Shown here in pieces: positions 26,401 to 38,700 of a stretch of DNA of 64,000 bases. A program made the position numbers and the translations under genes. The notes beneath the pieces were generated by a model that did not search any database, was not told the origin of the DNA, and saw nothing but the letters and a program-made list of their open reading frames with translations. The stretch's first letter is position 1; each line of letters opens with the position of its first letter. The stretch spans positions 3,224,001 to 3,288,000 of the forward strand of contig JAZGTH010000072.1 of assembly GCA_036877525.1 (NCBI GenBank), given 5' to 3'. Origin of the DNA: Chromobotia macracanthus (taxonomy: Eukaryota > Chordata > Actinopteri > Cypriniformes > Botiidae).

Positions 26401-28341
26401 TCGGACTAATCTGGTGGTGCTGCCCCTGGTGATGGAGTACATGCAGTACATCTTCATTGCTCTTGGCCTGGCACTTGTTCTGGCAGCTGTAGTTTTATTC
26501 CTCACTGATAAGGTATGTGACCTGCAGCCCTTCGCACGCATGCTTGTGTGTATTAGTCGTTTACTGGGAGTATTTTCTTTTTAAATGTTTATGTGTCTTT
26601 GAGTGTACCTGTGTGTGTGTGTATATGTGGTTTACAAGGACACAAATGTGTATAGTGACAGGTATATAACAATGAAAACATGGTTATTGTACTTATGAAC
26701 CAAATGGCTTAAAAACATAATAAATGGTGAATTTTTGTTAGTTAAAAAAATGGCAAACTCTCTGGGAGGGTTAGATGTAGGGGTTGGGTTAGGGGATAAA
26801 ATATACAGTTTGTACAGTATAAAACAAATGTCTATGGAGAGTCTTCATAAAGCACGTGAGTGCGTGTGTGAGTGAGGCTGTGTGTTTGTTACTGTCAGTG
26901 TGATGTTGACATGTTAAATTATGTATTCAGGTAAGATCAACGTGAGCACCCAAAAGCACCTTTAATATTCCTGTACCGCCCCACTTTAACACTCTGCATA
27001 AACTGTCTGACTTTAAAAGATGGCCCGTTGTGGATGGTTCAACGTGGTACATGAACAAAACATTTACATGATTTGTTTTACAGAGATCCAGAGACAAGAA
27101 GGCATTTTCTATGACACCAGCGGTCAGCATCAACATTTTGTATATGTACATTGATTAAAAACAATGAGAAATGATCATATTCTGATTTTTGGTCCAGTGT
27201 TTTCGAAAGGTCAAGTTTCCTTTATTTTGATCCGCATTAAAGAAATAGTCAGCCAAAAATTACAATGATTAAATTTGTAACCTTTATAAGGTCAAATGCC
27301 TCCATGACCAGAGTGTCAAACTCTAATAAGGATGAAAAGTCTTCATTTTTGGCATGATCTGTTTCTTTAAATATAAAATTGCTATTCTGACAAATGAGAA
27401 GTCAGATTGGAATGATCTCTGACAAACAGATTCTAAATTAGTTTTATGCGAATATGTAAATGAGCACAATTTAGTTTCAAAGCATGTGATTAACCATTAC
27501 ACGATCATTTACATCCTGCATGCTTCCTTGCCTATTTCAATCGCACATACGTGTCATGCATGCATCACCACATGTTCCCACCTCGAATACTAATCGAACA
27601 GGAGTGACTGTACCATGGGCCTGTCACTGTGTCTTCTGTGATCTTCACACTGTCAAATAATCGACCTGAAGAAGACCGCTCACTTCAGATCCATGTCACT
27701 GCCCTCCTAATGTTCATAAGATCTGGTTATTCTTTTAGGAAAATGTAACAGATACAAAGCACGAGCTGAGTACCAATGAGACGCAGGCTGAAAAAAAAAA
27801 TCATGAACGATACAGGTGGGTTTGGAGCTTTAACGCACCTCCTCTCAAACTCTTCTTCTACAGGTGTGTGGAACATTCGGAGGAACATCAAAACGGCACA
27901 AATAAACACTCTTCACTCATGATCTTGGTTTCATGGATTTCACAGCCGATGCTGTGATCTGTCCTTCATAACTCATCAGATGTTTGTGGGCGGGTTTGTC
28001 AGATACATGTGTTTTGATAAAGAGAAATGTCTGACATTTTGTTTTTACTTATACATTTACTTATATTTGTTTCCAAAATATAGATACATTGTTTTATTGG
28101 TATAATATTATTTCTATTTTATTTTCTTCCTCCATATCAGCTGGAAGCAGTTTTCATTTAATGAGAATCTGTGTCATTGTTTGGTTTTTAAAGCAATTTG
28201 TTTCGTTTGTTGTTGTACTAACATGGGTCTTGTCTTTATTGGCAGATAAAAAGTAAGACGCGTGTCCAGCTCAACACAAACGCACATCCGGACAATTCGG
28301 TGAATGAAAAGGCATCACTGCTAGACAACACAGAGAACTAG
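20432..28341 (+). CDS. scarb1: Scavenger receptor class B member 1 (HDL receptor SR-BI)
   Basis: CD36-family receptor that binds HDL and moves cholesteryl esters and carotenoids across the plasma membrane. Exons: 20432-20551, 20995-21155, 22231-22372, 22453-22656, 22779-22874, 23171-23286, 23664-23830, 23914-24032, 25489-25562, 25710-25761, 26366-26512, 27084-27122, 28246-28341. All phases agree and give about 510 residues, against 509 in human. Features: N-terminal transmembrane segment, KGEKP...GPYVYR, MMEN, GELMWGY, CNMINGTAGQMWPPFM, FVAPKTLFANGS-like block, NEGFCPC, and a C-terminal membrane segment in 26366-26512. Several N-glycosylation sequons. The 39-bp exon at 27084 has a weak donor (GTCAGC). 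Inclusion of an optional exon at 27739 would change the tail. The tail here ends in ...DNTEN and lacks the mammalian EAKL motif that binds PDZK1. SCARB1 is preferred over CD36 because of the ubc neighbour and domain wording. Confidence 0.95.
23318..23575 (+). mobile_element. Foldback element of the 'TTAAAGGGAAAGTTCACCC' type
   Basis: Begins CTTAAAGGGAAAGTTCACCC and carries CATCAGTCATTTACTCACGTG, then TGTATGACTTCC. It ends with the partly complementary GTAAATGATGATCTTTCATT. A well-known dispersed fish inverted-repeat type; other copies at 49550-49820 and 62300-62590. Lies in a scarb1 intron, 32 bases after the exon ending at 23286. Confidence 0.7.
26610..26850 (+). repeat. Dispersed repeat, (GT)n plus 'AGGACACAAATG...GATAAAATATACAGTTTGTAC' family, copy 1
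   Basis: Shares the order (GT)n, a short GGGGACA-type block, GGTTGGGTTAGGG, ATAAAATATACAGTTTGTACA and TATAAAA with copies at 37764-38030 and 57660-57935. Lies in the scarb1 intron after the membrane-segment exon. Confidence 0.6.
27739..27815 (+). other. scarb1: Optional scarb1 exon that changes the cytoplasmic tail
   Basis: 77-bp candidate exon between TTCTTTTAG and GTGGGT. It reads in phase with either preceding exon as ENVTDTKHELSTNETQ... and ends YR. Because 77 is not a multiple of 3, the following exon at 28246 is then entered in another frame and stops at once (TAA at 28247-28249). Skipping it keeps the 31-residue tail encoded at 28246-28341. A second donor near 27864 would give a longer version of the same outcome. 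Mammalian SCARB1 also makes two tails (SR-BI/SR-BII) by skipping a penultimate exon. Confidence 0.6.
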
Positions 28342-28460
28342 AGCAGCTGGCGTTCAAAAGTGTCTCACAATCCCCTGGACAATACATGTTTATTTTATTA
28401 AGTGTTGGGTTGAGAAAGGAACTGGATGGTAACCAGTAAAGACTGTCCTGTAGCTGCCAC

Positions 28461-28466
28461 AATAAA
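28461..28466 (+). terminator. Polyadenylation signal of scarb1
   Basis: AATAAA 120 bases after the stop codon in 28246-28341. Confidence 0.65.
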
Positions 28467-29469
28467 TGAGGATTTGAGGTGGAATTTGAACTCTCCTTTT
28501 GTACTGTGCTGTGTCTAATATTGACTGATTGGGGTCAGTGCTGGAGTTTTGTGTTGAAAAAGTGACCAGATCTTCATTATGGGCACCTCAGCATAAGATC
28601 ATTGTGCATTTCTGCATTTGTATTTCATTCTCTTTCACTCTCCTAATGAAATATTTTATTCCTGAATTTGAAATTATGCATTTATAGCAAAAGCTACAGT
28701 GTAATATAATGTAATTGACAAAACAATTACAAAAAAGATTCATTTTGTTCACAAAGCAAATTTCCTCAAATATGGAGATATTTAAAAGTTTGTAACCTTT
28801 ATCCTGTAAATATGGAAGTGATGTGGAAGTGCTGTGTGTGTCATTAACGCACAGTTCTCAATATATGATAACATATCTCTGTCTGTGTTAAATTGCTCAG
28901 TGCAGGCACTTGTGTGTGATCCATGTAGCCTGTTGTTTAATGTGACATGAAGTATTTAGTTAGTGTTGATGAATGTAATAAGCCTTCTGCCTCAAACCAA
29001 AATTAAGAATAGTTTTAAACTGATATGAGCAACCTTTGTGTCTAGAACGGCTGAATTTAAATCAAATGTTTATCTTGTATAAAAACTTGAATGATGTCTT
29101 TGGATATATAAACCCACAAACATCTAATAACTTCAGGTGTCGATCTATGACACATTGTTTCATTACATAATGCATATGCAAACATATGTGACCACCACCA
29201 AAAAAAACCAAGCCAAATTAATATTTTGTGTAATTAAAATAAAGCCATCCTGACATTTTCATTAAAAACAACTTTATACTTTTGCATACCCAAGTTCCTA
29301 TTTCTGGAATGCTTCTGGATGTTTAAACCTGTGAGCTTCTGTAATAGATGTATTAATATTAATACAATTACAGGCAAATCAACAGAAATGCAACATGAAC
29401 GCTGTCATTTGGGTTAAACGAATGACAAGCAGCTTTTGTTTGGCTTTTCTGTAGCTGTTTTTAAGGCGC

Positions 29470-29690
29470 TTGCTTGCGCCGGCAGATGGCGGTAGTGAGC
29501 AGCACAGCGCGACTGAGTCGCGGTAATTGTCCGCGTTTGTTGTGCATCCCACTTTCAGGCTTTTGTAGCTTTTTATTCATTTACTTTGTGAACTTTATGA
29601 AGAAAACGGTTTAATGCATTATAGACATACTGCTTTCAGTAGCTCTGTGTTAAAAAATACACAAATGCCCGACAGAAGCGAAGAGTTGAC
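29470..29690 (+). other. Possible promoter and short first coding exon, candidate far-upstream exon of slc4a5
   Basis: A CpG-containing stretch (GCGCCGGC, GCGCGACTGAGTCGCG) stands out from AT-rich surroundings. It leads to an ATG at 29665 reading MPDRSEEL, then AC and a consensus donor GTGAGT at 29691. The exon ends in phase 2. The slc4a5 exon at 49860 begins with one base before its own ATG, so joining gives an in-frame Thr followed by MDHDCHSH. No other plus-strand gene in the window fits this phase before 49860. The link is inference; it may equally be an unrelated leader or chance. Confidence 0.3.
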
Positions 29691-30548
29691 GTGAGTTTTT
29701 ACTTTATGCATAAATCACGCGTTGCATTATATAATGACATGCTTTTTTAGTCGGATCCTTAAAAACTCTTGCTTTATGACATTTATTTGTTTCTCAATGT
29801 AGACACTCCTTAAACGACCGGAAATTATTTATGCTCCGACTATTAATGATATTAAATGACTATTAAATGAATTAATAGTTAATGAACTAATAGTTAATGA
29901 ATTCAAGCTGCCAGATCTTCTTTAACATTTAAAACAACATGGAGTCTGAGAGAAGAAGGTTTATCTGTCTGTTTAATAGATGCAGGTGACCTTTTCTTTG
30001 CATCCAGCTCTTCAATCACGTCCTGAGGGTCCATGCTGTTCCTCTGACCCTCATTGCATTTGGTGTCATGGCCAGAAAACTGTCTTAAATGTGAAATATA
30101 GCACTTTAGGAGGACTACATGGAAAACATACGAGTAAACAAACCACATAACTCCATCGCAATGGCCTGCCACTTACTGGGTGGTGAGAGATTTATCCTTG
30201 AGATTTTAATCTCAAATTTATCGCCTTGGCCTTTATGCTGAAGCAATTAAGAAACAAGACAGGATAACATTATATCTCAGCCAGCGATCGAGGGCAGCCA
30301 GGAGGAAGATCCTTAAGAGCTGAGGGCGAAATAAAAAAAGCTTGCTGCAAATATCTAATGAGCTCCTCTGAGGAATGGCCAGTCCACTGATTCCAGTTTT
30401 GGTTGTTGCAGCCAGTTGTATGTGTCTGTCAAACGTAATGGCAAGCTTACATGCGTGCAGAACCTTTTGGAACATCTTGGGATCTTCTGTTCCTCTTTGT
30501 TGTCTTAATGTTTTTGTCTGTGATGTTCTGTTAAATGAGAGGGCATAC

Positions 30549-30824
30549 AGCTAACAGTTTAAGGTTGTAAGAACGCTTCTATTTAGTAACAAATACATTA
30601 AAATGTTTTTTTGGACGTTCTTTTAATATTATTGCTTGGTTTTGAGAACATTATTCAAACAATTCTGTAATGCTTTAAAACGTTCCACTAACAACTTAAG
30701 ACTAATGTTTTTGATATAAATAATATAACGTTAAATAAAAAAGTTCTACTAACGTGACTGCAAGAACATTTTTGAGAACTTTGAACGTTAGCCAACGTTC
30801 TGAGAACGTTCCCTGTTAGCTGGG
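30549..30824 (+). mobile_element. CCCAGCTAAC-family element, copy 5 (near full length)
   Basis: Left end CAGCTAACAGTTTAAGGTTG and right end GTTCCCTGTTAGCTGGG, with the full set of interior blocks including GAACGTTAGCCAACGTTC. 276 bp. Confidence 0.8.
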
Positions 30825-31778
30825 TAGTCAGCCATTCGCTTGGGTGGTATGATGATGTGTTCTTGGTTGTGTTTTCTGGATAGTAGTTCGGCTCTTGGTC
30901 AGAATCACAAGACTGGGTTTCCTGGTTTTTATGCATAAATAAAACAGAGCCTATTTTCATGATCATTAAGATATTTTTTGGCATTGTGACATTGGTTTAA
31001 TTTTGAGCTTGATTGTAATTCGCATTATTCATTATTCATTCGTAATGATGTTTCTCATTAGATTCTCAATACTGTAATACAACGGTTGCTCATGTATAAA
31101 ACTAATGACGGTGATTTACAATTTCAATTGCTTTCCATTATTTTTGCAGTCAAGTAATGATAATTATATTTTCTTTGGGGAGGGATTGGGTTTATTTAAT
31201 TTCATAATAAAATAATAATCCCAAAGTCAGACCTATCTCAAAAATCAACAATGTAAATATCAGACGACAGTCAGACAGTGTCTTTCTGTTTGATGAACAT
31301 CATGATGTTGCAACAATAATAATTGGTAAATGTAAATGTGTGATTTTATGAACTGAATGCTTTTAAAACAAACAAACAAAGGGACCTTAAATACATACGC
31401 TATCAGGATTGCATTGTTGATAATTGATTCTTAGCATTTCAGAGAGATTAGCTTGTTTCATTTCCCCAATATTTATTATTATCAGCAACAGTGTTTCCGG
31501 TGGGAACTTTACACAAGCAGAGAAGATGTAATTCTGCACTCTGCAGGAATAGATGAGTGCATATCAAGCTGGCAACATAGTGTAGCATCAGAATTGTTTA
31601 TCAGACAAAAGTAATCAAACATTCTTCAGAGTCAAACTTATTAATACATATTTAAGTTAGGCAAGTATGGTCCCTAAATTAATGTAAATTAAATTAAATT
31701 AAAACGACACTGAATTGCACAAGAACCTGAATTTAATGCACAGGCAATATCATGTTGTGCGGTTTTAAGGTTCTTCCT

Positions 31779-32138
31779 AACTAACAATTTTAGGCTGCAA
31801 GAACGTTTCCCTGCAAGAATGTTTCCATTAGGTAACCAAAACGTTAATAATGTTATTTTGAAACTTCTAGGAAAGTTCAAAACATTCAGTTTTTTAGATG
31901 TTGTATTAATATTATTGCTTGGTTATGAGAAACGTTTTTTAAAATTCTGTAATGTTTTTATATAATTCCACTAACAACTTAAGAATAACGTCTTTTATAT
32001 CTACGATATATTTATATATATCGATAAAAAGGTCCAGTAAAATTACTGCAAGAATATTTTTAATAACTTTGAGAGAACTTTGAGAGAACTTTTAGAGAAC
32101 GACAGCCAGTGTTCTGAGAACATTCCCTGTTAGCAGGG
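31779..32138 (+). mobile_element. CCCAGCTAAC-family element, copy 6
   Basis: Left end CTAACAATTTTAGGCTGCAA, family interior, right end CATTCCCTGTTAGCAGGG. Longer than other copies through a duplicated CTTTGAGAGAA block. Confidence 0.75.
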
Positions 32139-34630
32139 CTGAAGATGAATTCATGTCACACAATCAGTTTGACACGTGAATTTGCAGTGAAACCCCTGAT
32201 TGAATGTTCCAGGAGTAATTAAGTACTTATCTGTTTTTGTTTTGTATAGATTTTGGTTGTTTGTTTTGATGGACTCGGACACAAACTCAGAGAGCCTTGA
32301 AATGTCTTAATGTATTTGCATGCTGTTTATTGTCTTTGATGTGCCTGGTTTGCCTGACTAATGACAGAGTTTTGCAAAAGCAGACAGCTACTAATCTTCA
32401 TCAATCAAGAAATATCCTGGCATATATGTATAATCATAATTACTCCATGCAGATGGCTTGTGCTGTGATTAATCATTTTGTTAGAGAGGCATACTTTGAT
32501 ATGTCTGCATAAACTCCATAAAGCATATCATTAAAACCCATTTAGCTGTTCAAAAGCAATGACATGTTATCAAAGACGAACTCGGCTCCGCCTCTCCACT
32601 TTAGCTGAAGATGTCACTGTAGCATCTGATTATGTCGAGACTTAAATTAACACGACGTCCCAGCTCGTCGAGTGAGTGATGCTCAACGATGCTTTCAAGG
32701 TCATTCGTATTCTGTCCTTTGATACTGGATCTCAGCAGGTTGCAAAAACGCATGGATGCATGAACTTTAATGAAGCGTATCAGACATCTGGAATTCAAAG
32801 TTCTTTTTATATCTAATAATAAATAAATTGGATGAATATTGGGGTGAAGTGCGAACGATGTTGGCTTTCATCGCAATACGTTTTCTTCTGCTCATGCAGT
32901 TGAGTGGTTTAGATTCAGTCTGTTTCTACGACATCATCTTTATTCGAGTGTGAGCCCTGCTTTTTACGTCTAATGAAAAAGTTCAATAAATCAAACGAAA
33001 GTACAATGCAGTCCACCAGCAGGGTGTGGCACTCGATAGGGCTTTCTCTGATCACTTGGCAGTGCTCTGAACAAACGTTGATGATATTGGCCCCACATAT
33101 TTTATTTTCTGCCCAGTGAGCAGCCCTTTAACTGCACCGCTCTTACTTGGCAGAGCTTATATTGTTGTTTGCTGTCTGCTTGCTTATTTGTATTAGTGAT
33201 TTTTGAAATTGTGCCAATACGGAGTACAAAACGGTTCCAACAGCTTTATGTTAGGAGGATTTTATGGATGAAAAATGCAAAGAAGCTTTGATTTCACCTG
33301 TAGCTGAAGACACACAAGCGGAAGGAGGGGTGGGGGGTATCAAGATATGGAAGGTAACAAATGGATGTAACTGCTTCTGGTTCAAGGAAACCTGAAGCCC
33401 TTGTAGGGGTGTCTGGTGCAGAGAGGGTGCAGAGATTACAAAGAACCCTTTAGGATTGTTACAGCATCAGTTATTTCCTTGTAGCCTCCTTTAATTTCTC
33501 ATATCTGTCTTCTCTGTCTCCTCCGAGTCCCTCACTTTGATTTGTGCAGCTCTCCTTTGTCACAGATTTGTGTTTTTTATTTTTCATCGCATTGCATTTA
33601 ATTGCAAATTCTTCGATTTGTTTGTCTTATTGTAAGAGTAAATTATGATTAGTGGTTGACTGATTTTTCTCACATATTTAATGGCCAATGGCGGCCTCTG
33701 GAGCAGGGTGACCAGTGTGTTTAGGTATGTAGTTCAAATGAATGTGACAAATGAGAAATCCACAAAATTGCGTATTTTGCGCACTTACATTACATCTGAA
33801 TATAACAATAGTGTCTGATACTTTAATTAAGAAAAGCGGAGATGCAAACCTGTGCCAGCTGAGATATATGTTTAATTCGAACAACAATACAGTCAAGCAT
33901 ATTTTATATATATATATGTACATTGTATTTACATAAATCAGGATAACTTAGGAGACAGTCACATTAAAGCAGTAATGCTTTTCTGGAGCCACTGGCTTTA
34001 ATGAACAGATATACTATCATACTGTAAGTATTAAAATCAACATGAAACACTTTTAACCCACCATCTTGCTTCTATAATTGGCATGTTTTTTGATGCGCAA
34101 TAGGATATTCAGAAGGCTTCTAGACTCACAACATTTGGTTTCTTTGTTGGTCTGATGGGACAGTTAATAAAACACAATCTAGTTATATAAAGAGAGAGAA
34201 TATTCATTGCATTATGTAAAATCAGGCGTAAGCAGGGCTGTGTTACAGTCTGAAATCCAGAGCGACTCTAAACATGTGTCCATTAGCAGGGCTGAGATGT
34301 CGCAGTAGTGCATGCAGCTGCAGACCAGTTCAAAAGGTGCAACACTGCTGGTTCTTTGTTCTTCTGCAGGCATCAAAGCAGCTCTCACACCTGCCCAACA
34401 AAGTGAGAGCCTCTGCTACAGCTGAAAGAGGTACGCAAGGAAACAAACCACGCTAAAAACAACATATTAAATGCAAACAGCCGTCAGAAGTTCCAGTGTC
34501 GTCCTGGAAACTTCTGCTTGAATTGTGAGGCTAAGAATGTGTACTCAAACCACTAAAACACGTACTATAAATCTTCCATTCTAATGGAAAACAAGACTAA
34601 TCTATAATTGAATCTTTTTAGTACTTTGTC

Positions 34631-34820
34631 TTAAAGATGCAATTTGTAACTTCTGCCTCTCTGTCGCCACCCCTGCTTGAAACGTGAAGTTCCAGGTTAC
34701 TTTATGCATTTTTCATTACATTTATTGATGCCTTTTCTTTCATTACATTTATTTGAAGCATACTTGCTCAACTTGTTTTTGTTCCTTTTTAACCAATAAA
34801 GTTATGGATTGCAGCTTTAA
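34631..34820. mobile_element. MITE with TTAAAGMTGCAAT termini, copy A
   Basis: 190 bp. Left end TTAAAGATGCAATTTGTAAC and right end GTTATGGATTGCAGCTTTAA are imperfect inverted repeats. Further copies at 36145-36354 and 59882-60225. No coding capacity. Confidence 0.75.
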
Positions 34821-35732
34821 TGTAAAGCTTTAAGATACCATGTAATCCATCTGCACAAAAACAAAGTTAAATTCTGAATACGGAAAGCACAGCCTTTGAT
34901 ATACACAAACAAACAATATATCTTATTCCTATTATAAAATATATTTAACATTCTCTTTTCTGCAAAGGCAAACTGATACTCATACTCAAAAAGCTAAAAA
35001 TACACCGACTCTTTAATAAAGGATTATGAGAGTAGCTATATTAGTATAATGTCAGTTTTTGTCTTCTCCTCTGTGCTATATATACCATGAACCTCTGGGC
35101 CGGCCTACAAATCTTTTGTCGCCTCTGTAGTCCAATAATTTGCAACAACAGGTGCAAACCTTTCTTCGTTGTCACTCTGGCTATCATATCTCCAACAACC
35201 CACAGTAACCTTGATGGACAGCTGACAAATTGTTGCCAAGGGCATCAGCTGGTCTGGTTTTCCTAAACAAATCGTGTCCTGGAATGCCGGGACAGATACA
35301 GATTGGATGATGGGAAAATTCCAATGGGGATAATTGCTAGCCAGCTGCTCGGAACAGTCTCTCAAAGTCTGTGTTAAAATAACAAAATAAAATGCAGCTA
35401 AACAGGCAAAAAAATATTTTAGTTCTTAATGGACAGAATGTAAAGAACATGTCATGAACTGTAGCTGTTCTGAATAGTTTGATCTGCCATTGAGTGACTC
35501 ACTTGTTTACTGTGTAGTACAGAACTTCTTTACAGTCCACGATAATGCTGTGTAGGTAATTTAGTGAATGATAAGCTACATGTTCTTTCCCACATATCAT
35601 TCATCAAAGTTCTTTCATCTCCAGGAAACCCTAAACATCTGTTTTGGTTTGTTGAACATCTCACCTTGGTGTTTCTTGATATGAATCTTCTCTAGACAGG
35701 TTTGATAGTTTGTGATACACTGAAAGCGTTAA

Positions 35733-38700
35733 CTAAGCTAGATTGTTACTAGAGTAGAAGCTGGAGGACTCTGACACGGTCTTGGAGGCACTTCGTGAGG
35801 AACCATTAGATGTGAGATCGATGGAAAATCGATTTTGGTTCTCCTGAAGGTCACCTTCCCCTGCTGGCATAACTGTGGATATAGTGGTCTCCATTCGGCT
35901 TGCGCGGTAAATGCTTGCTTGAGTCTGTAGATAGCGAGTTGATTTGAGCTCCAGACCCTCATATGTCCCTTGAGGAACACATGGACACCAGAAGAACGCC
36001 TGTTGAAATCCAGCACGAAACCTGCAAGAAGTAAAGTCATATTTTGTTTGTCCCTGAATTGTCTAAATTCCCAGCTGTCTAAATATACAGGTATGTACAA
36101 AAACATTTTGCCATTAACACAGGAATTAACAAGACTGATTTGCTTGAAACTGCATTCCGTAACTTTTTGGTTAAAAACAGTTTTGAGGAAACAGATCTGT
36201 GTTCAGAATGCTTTTTTTACCCTACCGCGATTCGCAACAGTAAACTCATAATTTAATTTGAGCGGTTAGGTCTGATTTCCTGCTAAATGTCAGTTTGGCT
36301 ACCTGCAATTTTATGTTACAAACAGAGAGGTGGAAGTTACAGATTGTAGTTTTGAATGTCAAAGTTGTCCATCAGATTCATGGATGGCTGTTGTTACCTG
36401 TCATTGAGCAGACAGTAGATGATGGGGTTATACATGGTGGAGCTCATGGCAAGCCACATAATTCCTAGGTACACCTGTTGGATGTAGCGTTCCTCAAACA
36501 AGTGTGGGAAGAATTGGTGCACCAGGAAGTAGACGTGGTAGGGCAACCAGCAGATGGCGAAGGTGCAGACGACAACAATCATCATCTTCACTACCTATGG
36601 AAGATAAAGTCAACCGAGCCGAACTAAGTAAAAAACATGGAGAGGTTTTCTTAGTGACACAGAGGCATAACATTCCAGCTTAGAAGACCAGCTAGTTAGT
36701 GTTAGTCTTGCATTGCTGATGAAGTTATACTAGTTAAGAAGCCTAGTTGCTATGCTAGCATCTAAAAAGCAATGTGTTAGTTGTAATCAGTCATGCTTGT
36801 GTTTCTAAGAGGTATGTTTGATCGACTTGTGCTTTTATGTGTCATGCTACTAACTAGTGACCTTTCGTTTGGCAGTTAGCTGCTCTCGATAGCGATCTGA
36901 AGAGTCTCCAGGAATTTCACCAGCCCAGAGAGTGCAGCCCACCACCAGGTAAGCACAGCCCATGACCAGCAAAGGCAGGAAGTAGATGAGCACAACCACA
37001 CAGACATAATACCTGTGAGACGGCCCAAGAGAGACAGAAGAAGAATCAGAAGAGGATGCAGCCAAAGAACACATAGAAAAGTTAACAGGTATCTAGAAGC
37101 GCTAGCGAAGTGTGTGTATTTTGGGAGTTTTGATGCATATTTTTACACCAGAGTGCTCAGGCGCCACACACCATCACCTCGCAGTCTCTTGTGTTTTTCC
37201 TCTTGGCTGGCGCTTAAAAATGAAAGCGGGAAACTTTTGATTCATGAGCTGTGAAGGCTCTGAGAATTCAGTGCTTTTCCATCTTGAGAGTAACTTACAA
37301 TTCCACAGCCTTATCTCAAAAGACACTCGCCTCACAGGAGAGAAATCACACGTACGTCACAAACGTTTTAAATCCCTGTCCTGAAATATTGTCAAATTAA
37401 ACATGCAAATGACTTTTTTCTTTTCTTGTGTTTGGTTCATTTCTTTGTTACCTCTGGGAGTTGAATGTATGCTACACGCATGTTGGTTTCGAGTCTGTGA
37501 GTTGTCATTCTGGGGCTTTGGCATCCCAAACTATCACAGTGGGAGAGAAGTAATTGAATATTGTCTAGGTGATTAATTTCTAAACTGCTTCTTGCCTGTT
37601 GTGGTATAAAATAAGAAGATTATCTTACAACGATGGGCAACAGCCCGAAAAGAAAAGCCTGCAGTACGGCCATAGCCCTGTGGATTATTATAGTTAAATG
37701 AAAAACAGTTTGTATGAATTTAATTCTCTCTCTCCCTCTCTGTGTCTCTCTAACTATCAATCACATACACACACATGTGGGGTTTTCATGTTTTATGGGG
37801 ACATTCCATAGAGGTAATGATTTTAATACTGTAAAAACTGTATATTCTATCCCCCCTATACCAACCCTTAAACCTACCCACCGCAGAAACCTTTCAGAAC
37901 AAAAACATCCTTCTATATAATTTATAAGCTTGCTTCTTATGGGGACCTCAAGAATGTCAGAATGCACTGGTTGTACTATACTTGTGGGGACATTTGGTCT
38001 CCATAATGTGGTGAATACCGGTACAAACTCACGCAAAGATCTACCAGCCATTTAAAGATGACCGATTGATCAATGCTTCTTATCTCCAGCACCAGAGTTG
38101 TGTGGTACCTCAGGGAGTGTCTTTACAAAAAGCTCCAAAGACAAAAGCTTACAGAGTCTGATGGGTGAGGTCAGACGTATAAAAATGAGGTTATGTCGTC
38201 TGAAGGAGGCAGACATGTTTATCTCATTGGAGTGACAGCCTAAGATCACAGGCAGACCTGGCTGCACGCGTGGGTGATCGACTAAAGCCGGTGTGGAAAT
38301 AACCGTATGCCGTCGACACCTGACACATTTACGCAGCTTTCGCAAAAGATGGTGAGGTGTTAGAGAATCAGACTAATGCAAAGTGGCAATTAGAGCAAGA
38401 AAAATTTAGATGCAGGGAGGGTGTGTGAAGATCCATCAAAATTCATTCAGTAGATGATAAATACACGATCAAGCAGCAGGACTGCGGTTAGCTGCGGTTT
38501 AAATATTCATATAGTAAATCAGACACCAACGCACGTCGCATATGTCAGATAGAGCACAACCAACAGACTTGTTTTGTTTTCATAGCACATTGTTAAATTT
38601 AGCTTGTGTTTTATGAGGGTGAAGAATGCAGGTTTTTCAGACCACACTGCAGCAGCTTTCGGTGCCTCACTGCCTTTGCTTATTATGGCAAAATGGCAAT

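Larger units (their letters stand above)
28500..35700. other. 7-kb spacer between scarb1 and tacr1, both genes ending toward it
   Basis: No complete gene seen. It holds a short CpG-containing patch with a possible first exon (29470-29690), two inverted-repeat elements (30549-30824, 31779-32138), a 190-bp MITE (34631-34820), and otherwise AT-rich sequence. Small ORFs on both strands at 29903-30475 have no family likeness I recognise. The tacr1 3' UTR must lie in the right-hand end. Confidence 0.5.

Noticed and set aside
29903..30475. Minus-strand ORFs of 80-89 codons, one with a GPCR-like 'LDRWLRYN' phrase
   Set aside because: No further family motif, no splice partners I could find, and the region lies in repeat-rich spacer. 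A decayed receptor fragment cannot be excluded but is not supported.
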